A DNA stretch of 64,000 nt from Bacillota bacterium (GCA_012838305.1 DUPN01000023.1:1-64000), one strand, 5' to 3'; positions 48,715 through 58,147 are shown, numbered from the stretch's first letter. The notes: a model not told the origin generated them from the letters alone. Program-made: numbers and translations.

Positions 48715-50175
48715 TTAGGGTTTTTCCCAGCGCAGAACGGGATGTCTGGCCGCTCTGGCCTCATCAAGCCTCTTCACCGGCGTGCGATGGGGCGCCGTGG
48801 TGAGGAGTTCGGGATCCTCTTGGGCCTCCTCGGCAATCCTTTTCATAACGTCAATAAACTGATCCAAGGTCGATTTCGGCTCCGTTTCAGTGGGCTCAAT
48901 CATGATGGCCTCCTCCACCACCATGGGGAAATACACTGTGGGGGCGTGGAAACCATAGTCCGAAAGGCGCTTGGCAATATCCAAAGTGCGCACACCATGC
49001 TCCTTCTGCCACACGCCTGAAAGCACAAACTCATGCATGCAGGTTCTGTCATAAGGGAGATGGTACACATCCTTTAGGCGCTGCATCATATAGTTGGCAT
49101 GCAGCACTGCGGTCTCGCTCACCTGCTTCAGTCCCTCCGGTCCGTGGGAGCGGATATAGGCGTAGGCCCTGGCATAAACGAGGAAGTTGCCATAAAAGGA
49201 GCGCACGCGTCCGATGGAGTGCTCGGGGGTGACAAAACGGTAACGATCACCCTGCTTCTCCACTACAGGTCCCGGCAAAAACGGGGCCAGTTCTTGGGAA
49301 ACCACAATGGGTCCCGCTCCCGGTCCGCCGCCGCCATGGGGGGTTGAAAAGGTTTTGTGCAAGTTGAAGTGGACCACATCGAAGCCCATATCCCCTGGTC
49401 GGGCAATTCCCATAATGGCATTGGCATTCGCTCCATCATAGTAGAGCAAGCCGCCTGCATCATGCACGATATCCGCGATTTCACAGATGTTTTCATCAAA
49501 GAGTCCCAGGGTGTTGGGATTGGTGAGCATCAGCCCAGCTGTGTTCGGACCCACTAAAGCCTTCAGGGCCGCCACATCCACCCCGCCCCGCTCATCAGAG
49601 GGAACTTCCACCACTTTGTAGCCGACCATAGCGCAACTGGCCGGGTTCGTTCCATGGGCGGAATCGGGAATGATCATCTCCCTGCGGTGGTTCTCGTTCC
49701 TCTTGGCATGGTAGGCCTTGATCACCATCAGCCCCGTTAGCTCGCCGTGGGCACCTGCAGCAGGCTGCAGGGTTGTAGCTGACAGTCCAGAGATAACGGC
49801 CAAATACTGTCCAAGGTTGTACATCAGCTCCAGGGCGCCTTGAACCGTTTCCTCCGGTTGATAGGGGTGAATGGCGGCGAGCCCCGGCAGGCTGGTTACA
49901 TCTTCGTGGACCCTGGGATTATACTTCATGGTACAGGAACCTAAGGGGTAGAACCCCACATCCACGCCGTGATTTCTCCTGGACAGCTGGGTATAGTGGC
50001 GAACAACCTCCAGCTCGCTTACTTCTGGCAGGGCAGGAGGCTCCTCCCGCAGGAAGTCTTGTGGGATCAAATCCCCGACCGGTACTGCAGGGACATCCAG
50101 ATCCGGCAGCCGATAGCCCCGGCGTCCAGGTGCAGAACGTTCAAAAATTAAGGGGACAGTCTTGTTCATGGTCAT
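48715..50175 (-). CDS. gcvPB: Glycine dehydrogenase (decarboxylating) subunit 2
   Basis: '[18 protein letters not shown]', PLP-Lys region '[24 protein letters not shown]'. Confidence 0.97.
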   Translation of the reverse strand: MTMNKTVPLIFERSAPGRRGYRLPDLDVPAVPVGDLIPQDFLREEPPALPEVSELEVVRHYTQLSRRNHGVDVGFYPLGSCTMKYNPRVHEDVTSLPGLAAIHPYQPEETVQGALELMYNLGQYLAVISGLSATTLQPAAGAHGELTGLMVIKAYHAKRNENHRREMIIPDSAHGTNPASCAMVGYKVVEVPSDERGGVDVAALKALVGPNTAGLMLTNPNTLGLFDENICEIADIVHDAGGLLYYDGANANAIMGIARPGDMGFDVVHFNLHKTFSTPHGGGGPGAGPIVVSQELAPFLPGPVVEKQGDRYRFVTPEHSIGRVRSFYGNFLVYARAYAYIRSHGPEGLKQVSETAVLHANYMMQRLKDVYHLPYDRTCMHEFVLSGVWQKEHGVRTLDIAKRLSDYGFHAPTVYFPMVVEEAIMIEPTETEPKSTLDQFIDVMKRIAEEAQEDPELLTTAPHRTPVKRLDEARAARHPVLRWEKP

Positions 50176-51518
50176 GCGATCAACCCCCTTAGCAAATCTA
50201 CGAAGTGATCCATTTCTTCTTTGGTCCTGGCCTCCGTGACCGAAAAGAGTACCAGCTCAGGCAGGCCAAAGCGTGCCAAAGGCAGACCTCCCACAAAGCC
50301 TTGCTCCATGAGGCGCAAATTGATATCCTCCCAGTCTACTGCGGCTTTAAGGACGAACTCTCTAAAGAAGGGAGCACTGAAGGGAGCGGACAGTCCTTCC
50401 ATGGAGAGCAGCTGTTCCTGAAGATAGTGGGCTTTCTGCAGAGACTGGTAGCCAACATCCCTAAAGCCCTCCTTCCCCATGACGCTCAAGTAAACAGCGG
50501 CGGTCAGAGCATTCAGGGCCTGATTTGAACATATGTTCGATGTCGCTTTTTCCCTGCGAATGTGTTGTTCCCTGGTCTGCAGAGTGAGTACATACCCCCT
50601 GGTGCCTTCGGAATCTACCGTCTCCCCCACCACTCGGCCCGGCATACGCCGGATCAATTTGGATCCTGAGGTGGCAAAAAAGCCCAGGGACGGTCCTCCA
50701 AAACCCATGGCATTGCCTAAGCTTTGCCCATCACCCACCACAATATCGGCCCCGAGTTCACCTGGGGACTTGAGCAGGCTGAGGCTAATGGGATCCACAG
50801 CCATCACCAAGAGGCCGCCATGTTTCTTGACGACGTCCCTGAAGGGGGCTACATTTTCCAGAAGACCAAAGAAGTTCGGCTGCTGCACGACGACACAGGC
50901 CGCATCAGGCCAGGGTATACCCTCTAGTGCCTGGGGATTAACAATTCCGCTGGCTTGATCATAGGGAAGGTCGACAATGGAAACATCCTGGCTCTCCAAG
51001 TACAAACGGACCACATTCCTCCATTCAGGATGCAGTGTACTGGGGAGCACCACCAGTTCTCTGCGGGTGGCAGCACAGGCCATCAGGGCCGCTTCCGCCA
51101 GTGCGCTGGCCCCGTCATACATGGAGGCGTTGGAAGCTTCCATACCAGTCAATTCACAAATCAAGGTCTGGTACTCGAAAATGCTCTGCAACACACCCTG
51201 GGTAATCTCGGGCTGATAGGGCGTATAGGCGGTAAGAAACTCACCACGGCCCACAATATGCTTGATCAGGGCGGGAACGAGATGATCATAGGAACCAGCC
51301 CCCAAAAAAGAGACCACTTCTTTGAGATTCTTGTTCTGGCCGGCCAATTCCGCAAAATGGCGCACCAGCTCCGCTTCGCTGAGGGCCCCGGGCAGATCCA
51401 GCTCCTCTCTCAGGCGGATGCCCTCTGGGATATCGTCGAACAGCTCCTCCACTTCGTCCACTCCGAGGATCTGGAGCATTTCAGCCTTTTCTTCCTGTGT
51501 TAACGGAAGGTAGCGCAT
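50172..51518 (-). CDS. gcvPA: Glycine dehydrogenase (decarboxylating) subunit 1
   Basis: '[31 protein letters not shown]', '[18 protein letters not shown]', '[14 protein letters not shown]'. Confidence 0.97.
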   Translation of the reverse strand: MRYLPLTQEEKAEMLQILGVDEVEELFDDIPEGIRLREELDLPGALSEAELVRHFAELAGQNKNLKEVVSFLGAGSYDHLVPALIKHIVGRGEFLTAYTPYQPEITQGVLQSIFEYQTLICELTGMEASNASMYDGASALAEAALMACAATRRELVVLPSTLHPEWRNVVRLYLESQDVSIVDLPYDQASGIVNPQALEGIPWPDAACVVVQQPNFFGLLENVAPFRDVVKKHGGLLVMAVDPISLSLLKSPGELGADIVVGDGQSLGNAMGFGGPSLGFFATSGSKLIRRMPGRVVGETVDSEGTRGYVLTLQTREQHIRREKATSNICSNQALNALTAAVYLSVMGKEGFRDVGYQSLQKAHYLQEQLLSMEGLSAPFSAPFFREFVLKAAVDWEDINLRLMEQGFVGGLPLARFGLPELVLFSVTEARTKEEMDHFVDLLRGLIA

Positions 51519-51520
51519 GC

Positions 51521-51898
51521 TTAAACCCCCTTCAGAAACGCTTCATACTCCTGTTGATTCATTAAATCACCAGTCTGGGCCACCCCGGCCACTTCGATTT
51601 CCACAATCCAACCTGCTTCAAAGGGAGATTCGTTCACGAGCTCAGGACTCTCTTCCAGGGCCTCGTTGATGGCGACAATCTCACCGCTGACAGGAGCATA
51701 GACGTCAGAGACGGCCTTGACGGACTCCAGAACAGCAATGCCTTCGCCCTCTTCCACAATATCACCGATGGAAGGAAGGTCCACAAAGACAATGTCACCC
51801 AACTCGTTTTGGGCATAGTCACTGATGCCGACACGGATAATATTGCCCTTCACCAACACCCACTCATGCTCCTTGGTAAACCGCAGTTGTTCATTCAT
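51521..51898 (-). CDS. gcvH: Glycine cleavage system H protein
   Basis: 'FTKEHEWV', 'GDIVFVDLPSIGD', lipoyl motif 'LESVKAVSDVYAPVSGEIV'. Confidence 0.98.
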   Translation of the reverse strand: MNEQLRFTKEHEWVLVKGNIIRVGISDYAQNELGDIVFVDLPSIGDIVEEGEGIAVLESVKAVSDVYAPVSGEIVAINEALEESPELVNESPFEAGWIVEIEVAGVAQTGDLMNQQEYEAFLKGV

Positions 51899-51924
51899 GA
51901 TGAAACCTCCTCATGTGTTTTATG

Positions 51925-53001
51925 TTAGCTCAAAAAACGTCCTTTGATCACTCTGGCCTTGGCCAGCCTCTTCCTGATTTCAATCTGAATCTCAGTGTCG
52001 GCCTTGGCGTAAGCAACATCCACATACCCCATGCCGATGGGATGATCCAGGGTTGGGGAGTGGGTACCGCTGGTCACTGCACCGATTTCTTTTCCCTGAA
52101 GATTCAGAATTGAGTAGCCGTGTCGAGGGATCCCCTTGTCCACCATGGTAAAGGCCACCAACTTACGGGGAAAACCCTCTTGCTTCAGCCGGCGCAGAGC
52201 ATCGATCCCAATAAAGAAATCTTTGTCCAGCTTGACAAAACGCTGCAAACCTGCCTCCAAGGGGCTGGTATATTCATCAATATCGTTGCCGTAAAGGGGC
52301 ATACGGGCCTCTAAACGCAGACTGTCACGGGCCCCTAAGCCAATGGGCTTTACCCCGTATTTTTCTCCCTTGGCGAGAAATTCATCCCAGAGCGTTTCCG
52401 CCAAGAAGTTGGGTAAGTAAAGCTCAAACCCATCTTCCCCTGTGTAGCCAGTACGGGAAAGGAGCAAAACCTCGCCTTGATAGCTTGGCTCAACAAAGTG
52501 ATACGACTTCAGGTCATGCAGGGATAGACCGAGCACCTCCTCCATCAGGGGCTCCGATTGCGGCCCCTGCACAGCAATGAGGGTCAATTCGTCACTGCGA
52601 TCCAAAAACTCGGTATCCGGCAGCAAATGGCTTTGAATCCACGCAAGGTCTTTGGCCGCATTAGCAGCGTTCACTACCAAGAGAAAGCTTTCCGCCCTGC
52701 GATACACCAGGATATCATCGATAATTCCGCCATCCTCGCTGGTGAGGGGGGAGTAGAGAATCTCACCTTCTTTGAGCCGAGCGGCATCATTGGTGATCAG
52801 ATGGTTGACGGTGACCAGAGCCCCTGGGCCGCGCAGCTCAAACTCGCCCATATGGGTTAAGTCAAAGATGCCCACCTTGCTGCGTACTGTTAGATGTTCC
52901 TCCAAAACCCCGGAATACTGAACGGGCATTTCAAAACCTGCATACTCCACCATCCTGGCCCCTAAGGCCTTGTGTTTGGCGGTGAGTGGGGTTTGCTTCA
53001 A
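51925..53001 (-). CDS. gcvT: Aminomethyltransferase (T protein), probable TTG start
   Basis: 'KQTPLTAKHKALGARMVEYAGFEMPVQY', 'SRTGYTGEDGFELY'. TTG at 53001 has AAGGAG 8 nt upstream; that RBS would lie inside the ORF if ATG 53019 were used. Confidence 0.95.
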   Translation of the reverse strand: MKQTPLTAKHKALGARMVEYAGFEMPVQYSGVLEEHLTVRSKVGIFDLTHMGEFELRGPGALVTVNHLITNDAARLKEGEILYSPLTSEDGGIIDDILVYRRAESFLLVVNAANAAKDLAWIQSHLLPDTEFLDRSDELTLIAVQGPQSEPLMEEVLGLSLHDLKSYHFVEPSYQGEVLLLSRTGYTGEDGFELYLPNFLAETLWDEFLAKGEKYGVKPIGLGARDSLRLEARMPLYGNDIDEYTSPLEAGLQRFVKLDKDFFIGIDALRRLKQEGFPRKLVAFTMVDKGIPRHGYSILNLQGKEIGAVTSGTHSPTLDHPIGMGYVDVAYAKADTEIQIEIRKRLAKARVIKGRFLS

Positions 53002-53145
53002 TTGTCCATCTCCTTCCATTTTTTGTCATACGTCCATTGATATACACATCTTTCTCTACAAGAAACGCGTTTCCTTCTGTCACCTTTCGTCATGGGATGG
53101 ATATGATAAAAGGCGATCATTGGGTCAAGTAAGGGGGATGGAAAA

Positions 53146-53238
53146 ATGGGCCTGTTAAAGAGAGTGATGGATCCGATTCTCAAGGCGCGGGGCAAGACCA
53201 TGATTCTGATCTGGCACCGCAAACGCCGCCGGCACTAA
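53146..53238 (+). CDS. Putative 30-aa basic mini-protein MGLLKRVMDPILKARGKTMILIWHRKRRRH
   Basis: ATG preceded by AAGGGGGATGG; isolated plus-strand mini-ORF between gcvT and TPR gene. Confidence 0.35.
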   Translation: MGLLKRVMDPILKARGKTMILIWHRKRRRH

Positions 53239-53266
53239 ATGTCCTTAGCTGGGCTTTTACCCTAGG

Positions 53267-53310
53267 TTATACACAATATCCACAGGCCCTGTGGATAACA
53301 ATGTGGATAT
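53267..53310. promoter_or_regulatory. DnaA-box cluster
   Basis: TTATACACA (53267), ATATCCACA (53276), TGTGGATAA (53290, perfect reverse complement of TTATCCACA), TGTGGATAT (53302). Confidence 0.7.
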
Positions 53311-53837
53311 TACCTGTTCAAAAAGTAAAAGACAAGCAGTGCGGCAGCCAGGGCCACCGCCCAAGTAATTCTGCTCATGCGCTGGCCCTTAGGGCTGCGG
53401 CGCACGGAATCCCGGATCCTGGTTCGCTCGGATCGGCTGGCCTGTTTCATCAGCTCAATTCCTTTGCCAATATCTCCGCTCTTCTTATATAAGACCCCTA
53501 AATTGTGGGTTGCGGTCGGATTGCCCGGATCCAAGGCTATGGCCCGTTCATAGGCGTCCTTGGCCCGGTCGGTCCAGCCTCTCTCGGCGTAAATGTTCCC
53601 CAGATTGGAATGGGCACTGGCCAGCTTAGAGTCGAGGAGCAGGGCCTGGTTAAAGCAGTCCTCGGCCTGCCTGAAGTCCTCGCGACGGGCCAACACAACA
53701 CCCAGCTTATTATGGGCTCTGGCATGCTCCGGATCGGCCTGAATCAGACTTCGCAGGGCCTCTTCCGCTTCATCGAGCTCCCACCGCTCCAATGCAGCTA
53801 AGGCTTGTTCGTACAACGCATCTATGTCAGGTGTCAA
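53310..53837 (-). CDS. TPR-repeat protein with C-terminal membrane anchor
   Basis: Tandem 34-aa repeats 'ARAHNKLGVVLARREDFRQAEDCFNQALLLDSKLASAHSNLGNIYAERGWTDRAKDAYERAIALDPGNPTATHNLGVLY', hydrophobic C-terminus. Confidence 0.85.
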   Translation of the reverse strand: MTPDIDALYEQALAALERWELDEAEEALRSLIQADPEHARAHNKLGVVLARREDFRQAEDCFNQALLLDSKLASAHSNLGNIYAERGWTDRAKDAYERAIALDPGNPTATHNLGVLYKKSGDIGKGIELMKQASRSERTRIRDSVRRSPKGQRMSRITWAVALAAALLVFYFLNR

Positions 53838-53901
53838 AGGGACGCACCACCTTCGAATTCAGTGTCTCTATTATACCTAAAAAAGCAGGGAAAAGCCACT
53901 C

Positions 53902-54897
53902 TTAGCCTCTGCGTTCATGGATTAGGAGCGCCATGATCCAAAGACCAGCTAGACCCAGGATGGGGTAGGCAATGCGGATCAAAGTGCTAAACCCAAAATA
54001 AGACAGGCCTAAGGAGGCGCCGATTGCAAACAGCGACTTCGTGCCCCAGGACGAGCCCTGAAATTGGCTTAGACGCTGCACCAGGGCTAAAGAGTGGGCG
54101 ACGGCGGTGGAAAACATGGCCCCCCAGAGCATAAACCGATAACTGGCATAGGCCACAGGACCCAGATCAGCCACGAGGTGCACCAGGGGAAAGGCCTCCT
54201 TAAGCTGACTTTTACTCAAGGTGCCTAAGGCCAAGTAGAGCAGCACCATGCATACAGCTAAAGTGGAATTGGCCACGATGGCCAGTTTCCAGCGGTGCGC
54301 CGCCGTCTTCAGCTCCTTGTGAACAGCGGCCAAGACCGCCAGGGCAAAACCTAAGTTGTAGGAACCATAGAGGATGGCCGCCTCAAACGCCCTGAAAGAG
54401 CCTCCTCGGGGCAGGGCCAAGCCATACTGGATGAGCCGGTGCGAAGCCAAGACGGAAAGAATCAGAACCAAAATCGGAGCCAGCCATCCGCTTAAGACGG
54501 TTACACCCTGTGCTCCTGCGGCTAAGGCGAAGAGAATGAGCAAACTTGTACCCAGGCGCAAAAGCAGGCCCCAGGGGGGCGTGCTTGCTAAGGCACCGAT
54601 ACCTGCGAGCATCACACTGGTGCCGATTAGAAGGAATGCAGAATACAATAGATCAAAGGCCCGGCTCAATCTAGGATGCAAACAGTCAAAGATTTGGGCG
54701 TAAGAGGTCACAGCATAGCGGGCGCAAAAATCAAGGATCAAGACCGTCCCCAAACAGAGCAAGACTGCAGCTGCAAAGATGCCGATAAGGCCTTTGGAGC
54801 CATAGTCTACAAAGAACACCACCAGTTCTTGACCGGAGGCAAACCCTGCTCCGATTACGCCTCCCACATAAAGCCCGGCAAGAGCCCATAGACGCAC
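53902..54897 (-). CDS. YkvI-type membrane protein
   Basis: 'LAGLYVGGVIGAGFASGQELVVFFVDYGSKGLIGI', about 10 TM. Confidence 0.75.
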   Translation of the reverse strand: MRLWALAGLYVGGVIGAGFASGQELVVFFVDYGSKGLIGIFAAAVLLCLGTVLILDFCARYAVTSYAQIFDCLHPRLSRAFDLLYSAFLLIGTSVMLAGIGALASTPPWGLLLRLGTSLLILFALAAGAQGVTVLSGWLAPILVLILSVLASHRLIQYGLALPRGGSFRAFEAAILYGSYNLGFALAVLAAVHKELKTAAHRWKLAIVANSTLAVCMVLLYLALGTLSKSQLKEAFPLVHLVADLGPVAYASYRFMLWGAMFSTAVAHSLALVQRLSQFQGSSWGTKSLFAIGASLGLSYFGFSTLIRIAYPILGLAGLWIMALLIHERRG

Positions 54898-55025
54898 AGC
54901 ACCACCCCTGCTTCAACCTATGCACCCTTCGTCGCGCTAATGTCCGGCGGGGCTAATTATAGGGCGCATAACGCAGGCCAAAACTGCATAGACTAAGACA
55001 AGTCTAGCCATGCGGGAGGTGGACC

Positions 55026-55622
55026 ATGTTCTTTGATCCAGATGTGTTGGGGCGGACGCATTTTGGCGATCCCCTTTCCTCAGCCACCTTAGCGGTAACC
55101 TTGGCCTCCTTGCCCCTCAAGCCCTACGTGGATATCGTCTGCGTGGGAACAGACCGTTCCACGGGAGATTCGCTGGGACCCTTTATTGGCTCAGCCTTAC
55201 TGAAACGACAAGAAGAAGGGCTTCTGCCTTGGAGTGTCCGAGTGCACGGAACAATTCACGATCCAGTCCATGCCCTCAACTTAAGCAACGTTGTAGATCA
55301 AATTAACGGGGAAGACCGGGAGAGTACGGTAATAGCCATTGATGCCTGTCTGGGGCGTGTGAAAAGCATCGGGTATATCTCGGTAAAGAGAGGACCTCTC
55401 CATCCAGGCACAGGCGTAAGCAAAAAACTGCCTACAATAGGACATTTCCACATCATCGGCGTGGTCAATGTGGCGGGCTTTATGGAACATGTGGTGCTGC
55501 AGAATACCCGGTTAAGCCTTGTGATCCAGATGGCCGATGTGATCACAGAGGCTTTAACCATTTGCTTAGGCAGCCATCTTTCCCAAGCGGAAGTAGCGCC
55601 TGGAGTCTCACCCACCCTCTAG
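55026..55622 (+). CDS. yyaC: Spore protease YyaC (DUF1256)
   Basis: 'IVCVGTDRSTGDSLGPFIGSALLKRQ', 'VIAIDACLGRVKSIGYISVKRGPLHPGTGVSKKLPTIGHFHIIGVVNVAGF'. Confidence 0.93.
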   Translation: MFFDPDVLGRTHFGDPLSSATLAVTLASLPLKPYVDIVCVGTDRSTGDSLGPFIGSALLKRQEEGLLPWSVRVHGTIHDPVHALNLSNVVDQINGEDRESTVIAIDACLGRVKSIGYISVKRGPLHPGTGVSKKLPTIGHFHIIGVVNVAGFMEHVVLQNTRLSLVIQMADVITEALTICLGSHLSQAEVAPGVSPTL

Positions 55623-55638
55623 TGTTCCACGTGGAACA
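55623..55638. promoter_or_regulatory. parS site 1
   Basis: TGTTCCACGTGGAACA, perfect 16-bp palindrome matching TGTTNCACGTGNAACA; starts at the nucleotide after the yyaC stop codon. Confidence 0.95.
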
Positions 55639-55667
55639 TCTTGGCGAGAGTGGCCTAAAAGAGGGTG

Positions 55668-55683
55668 TGTTCCACGTGGAACA
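55668..55683. promoter_or_regulatory. parS site 2
   Basis: TGTTCCACGTGGAACA centred in the perfect palindrome 55659-55692 (AAGAGGGTGTGTTCCAC|GTGGAACACACCCTCTT). Confidence 0.95.
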
Positions 55684-55690
55684 CACCCTC

Positions 55691-56530
55691 TTAGACTGTG
55701 CGAAATAGCTCTAGTAAGCGTTCTAGCTCTTCGTCGGAATAATACTCAATGGCGATCTTGCCCACACCTTTCCTGTAGATCACCGACACCTTCGTCCCGA
55801 ATATTCTCTGCAAGTCGTCCTCCAAATCCACCAATTCAGGGCTCTTGGCACGAAGTGTTCCACGTGGAACACTTCGTGCCGGGTTGAGCAGGTTTTCCAG
55901 CTGGCGAACGCTGAGCCCCTCTTCAACCACTCTTCTGGCCAACTGGGTGCGCCGTCCCTCAGGTGTCACTCCCAGCAAGACCTTGGCATGTCCTGAAGAC
56001 AGCAGCCCCTCTCGCACCAGATCCTTTTCCACTTCACCTAGGTTGAGGAGGCGGAGTGCATTGGCAACGGACGGGCGTTTACGACCCACTGCCTCGGCCA
56101 CCTGGCCTTGGGTAAATCCAAACTGATCGATCAGCCGCTGGAATCCTTCTGCTTCCTCAATGGGATTCAGATTCTCCCGCTGCAGGTTTTCGATCAAGGC
56201 CACCTTCATCATATCCGCATCGTCAAAGTCCCGCAGCAAGGCGGGTACAGATTGCAGCCCGGCCAGTCTGGCCGCGCGAACCCGCCGTTCACCGGCGACC
56301 AGCTGATATCTCTCTCCATGTTCCCTCAAGAGCACAGGTTCTAACAGCCCGAACTCCTCAATCGACGCCGCCAATTCCTGCAGCCTCTCCTGATCGAAAC
56401 TCTGCCTGGGCTGAAACGGATTGGGTTCAATCTGATCAAGGTCGATTTCTCGGATCTCTTCGCCTGCGGCCGGTTCTTCCACTTCAGGAATAAGGGCGCG
56501 CAATCCCCTGCCTAATCGTTGCGTACTCAT
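55691..56530 (-). CDS. parB: Chromosome partitioning protein ParB (Spo0J)
   Basis: 'LDQIEPNPFQPRQSFDQERLQELAASIEEFGLLEPVLLREHGERYQLVAGERRVRAARLAGLQSVPALLRDFDDADMMKVALIENLQRENLNPIEEAEGF'. Confidence 0.97.
   Translation of the reverse strand: MSTQRLGRGLRALIPEVEEPAAGEEIREIDLDQIEPNPFQPRQSFDQERLQELAASIEEFGLLEPVLLREHGERYQLVAGERRVRAARLAGLQSVPALLRDFDDADMMKVALIENLQRENLNPIEEAEGFQRLIDQFGFTQGQVAEAVGRKRPSVANALRLLNLGEVEKDLVREGLLSSGHAKVLLGVTPEGRRTQLARRVVEEGLSVRQLENLLNPARSVPRGTLRAKSPELVDLEDDLQRIFGTKVSVIYRKGVGKIAIEYYSDEELERLLELFRTV
55856..55871. promoter_or_regulatory. parS site 3, inside parB
   Basis: TGTTCCACGTGGAACA centred in the perfect palindrome 55847-55880 (GGCACGAAGTGTTCCAC|GTGGAACACTTCGTGCC). Confidence 0.95.
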
Positions 56531-57291
56531 GTGTTCAAAACCTCCTGCGCCAAGCTGGCATAGGCTTCGGCCCCCTTGGACTTCGGATCATAAAGTGCAA
56601 TGGGCTGGCCGAAGCTGGGCGCCTCCCCTAGACGGACATTTCTGGGAATGATCGACTTGTACACCCGCACTGTGTTTTGAAAGTAGGTCTGCACGTCCTC
56701 AATCACCTGCTGCGATAGGTTGGTGCGCACATCGTACATGGTCATCACCACACCTTCCCACTCTAGGGCGGGGTTCAAATGTTCCTGCACCATGGCAATG
56801 GTACTCACCAACTGGCTTAAGCCCTCCAGAGCATAGTATTCACACTGAATGGGCACCAAGACCGAATGGGCCGCCGTCAATCCGTTCACAGTCAACAAGC
56901 CGAGGGAGGGGGGAGCATCGATCACGACATAATCGTAGCGGTCCTGAACTAACTCGAGCGCCTTCTTGAGACGAAACTCCCTGGAGATGGTGGAGACCAG
57001 CTCAATTTCTGCACCGGCCAGATCAATGGTGGCCGGCGCCACATAGAACCCCTCAATGGCTGTGGGAGCAATAATGCGCTCGATCTTCTCTCCGTCAATC
57101 AGGACGGAGTACATGCACATGGGTATCTTTCGCTTGTCAACGCCAACCCCGCTGGAGGCATTCCCCTGCGGGTCAATATCCACCAAGAGCACCTTTTTGC
57201 CGGCTAAGGCTAGGTAGGCGCCTAAGTTCACAGCCGTCGTGCTTTTCCCAACGCCACCTTTTTGGTTAATGACTGCTATAATCTTGGCCAT
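56527..57291 (-). CDS. parA: Chromosome partitioning ATPase ParA (Soj)
   Basis: 'MAKIIAVINQKGGVGKSTTAVNLGAYLA', 'YVVIDAPPSLGLLTVNGLTAA'. Confidence 0.97.
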   Translation of the reverse strand: MAKIIAVINQKGGVGKSTTAVNLGAYLALAGKKVLLVDIDPQGNASSGVGVDKRKIPMCMYSVLIDGEKIERIIAPTAIEGFYVAPATIDLAGAEIELVSTISREFRLKKALELVQDRYDYVVIDAPPSLGLLTVNGLTAAHSVLVPIQCEYYALEGLSQLVSTIAMVQEHLNPALEWEGVVMTMYDVRTNLSQQVIEDVQTYFQNTVRVYKSIIPRNVRLGEAPSFGQPIALYDPKSKGAEAYASLAQEVLNT

Positions 57292-58147
57292 TCTCTGCAC
57301 CCCCATGCGGCTTTCGCACTGTCACTACAATCTCATACACCTGGTCATCTTCCCTCTGATCCACCTTGACTGCCAGACCGGCCGACTTCAGCGTAGCTGT
57401 GAGCTCTCGTACACTATTCGTAAAGACCCTCAGATCCTTAGGGATCCACTGGGGCGGCCTAGGCACTCCCGCGGAATCTCTGCTGATCGGCTTGGCCTCC
57501 AGCACCCTTGAGACCAGCTCTTCTGTTTGGCGAACACTGAGCCCTTCTTGAACCACTTTCTGCACCACCTGCAGCTGTTGGTCGGCATTCTCCAATCGAA
57601 GCAGTGCTCGAGCATGTCGCTCGCTCAGCATTTCCCGGGAAATAATCTGGCGAACCCCAACGGGCAGTCTGAGCAGCCGGATTTTGTTGGCCACATTGGC
57701 TTGACTCACACCGAGCCGACCGGCTAACTCCTCCTGGGTTAAACCAAACTCCGTCAGCAAACGCTCATACCCCTCGGCTACTTCAAAGACATGCAGATCG
57801 GTTCGCTGCAGGTTTTCAATCAGGGCAAGCTCTGCGGTCTCCCGATCCGGCACATCGCGGACGATAGCAGGAATCGTTTCCCAGCCTAAATCTCGACAAG
57901 CCCTAAGGCGGCGTTCGCCCACAATCACTTCGTAGCCATTGGCCCTCTTACGAAGCAAGACGGGTTGGAGCAATCCATGGGATTGGATGGATTGGGCCAA
58001 TTCGTCTAAGGCCTCTTGGTCAAAGGACTGGCGAGGCTGGTACTTGCCAGAGGCAATCAAGTGGATGGGAACGGCTTGAACAGCCTCAGCCAGGTTCGCT
58101 TCTGCCTCGGTGCGCTTTCGATTCAGCAGAACTTCTGCCCATTTCAT
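57266..58147 (-). CDS. noc: Nucleoid occlusion protein Noc-like (ParB paralogue)
   Basis: ParB/Spo0J fold 'IASGKYQPRQSFDQEALDELAQSIQSHGLLQPVLLRKRANGYEVIVGERRLRACRDLGWETIPAIVRDV...TAELALIENLQRTDLHVFEVAEGY' located between parA and rsmG; contains a perfect NBS. Confidence 0.85.
   Translation of the reverse strand: MKWAEVLLNRKRTEAEANLAEAVQAVPIHLIASGKYQPRQSFDQEALDELAQSIQSHGLLQPVLLRKRANGYEVIVGERRLRACRDLGWETIPAIVRDVPDRETAELALIENLQRTDLHVFEVAEGYERLLTEFGLTQEELAGRLGVSQANVANKIRLLRLPVGVRQIISREMLSERHARALLRLENADQQLQVVQKVVQEGLSVRQTEELVSRVLEAKPISRDSAGVPRPPQWIPKDLRVFTNSVRELTATLKSAGLAVKVDQREDDQVYEIVVTVRKPHGGAENGQDYSSH
57630..57643. promoter_or_regulatory. Noc-binding site (NBS) inside noc
   Basis: ATTTCCCGGGAAAT, perfect 14-bp palindrome identical to the B. 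subtilis NBS consensus. Confidence 0.8.

Noticed and set aside
53002-53145. Possible glycine riboswitch upstream of gcvT
   Set aside because: The leader (minus strand) contains GACGAAAGGTGACAGAAGG-like purine runs but not the conserved tandem glycine-aptamer core elements; no convincing match by eye. A covariance-model scan would settle it.
53267-53310. Calling the DnaA-box cluster the chromosomal oriC
   Set aside because: The rnpA-yidD-yidC order indicates rpmH-dnaA lies just beyond the right window edge, where oriC is normally found; no AT-rich unwinding element is clear next to this cluster.
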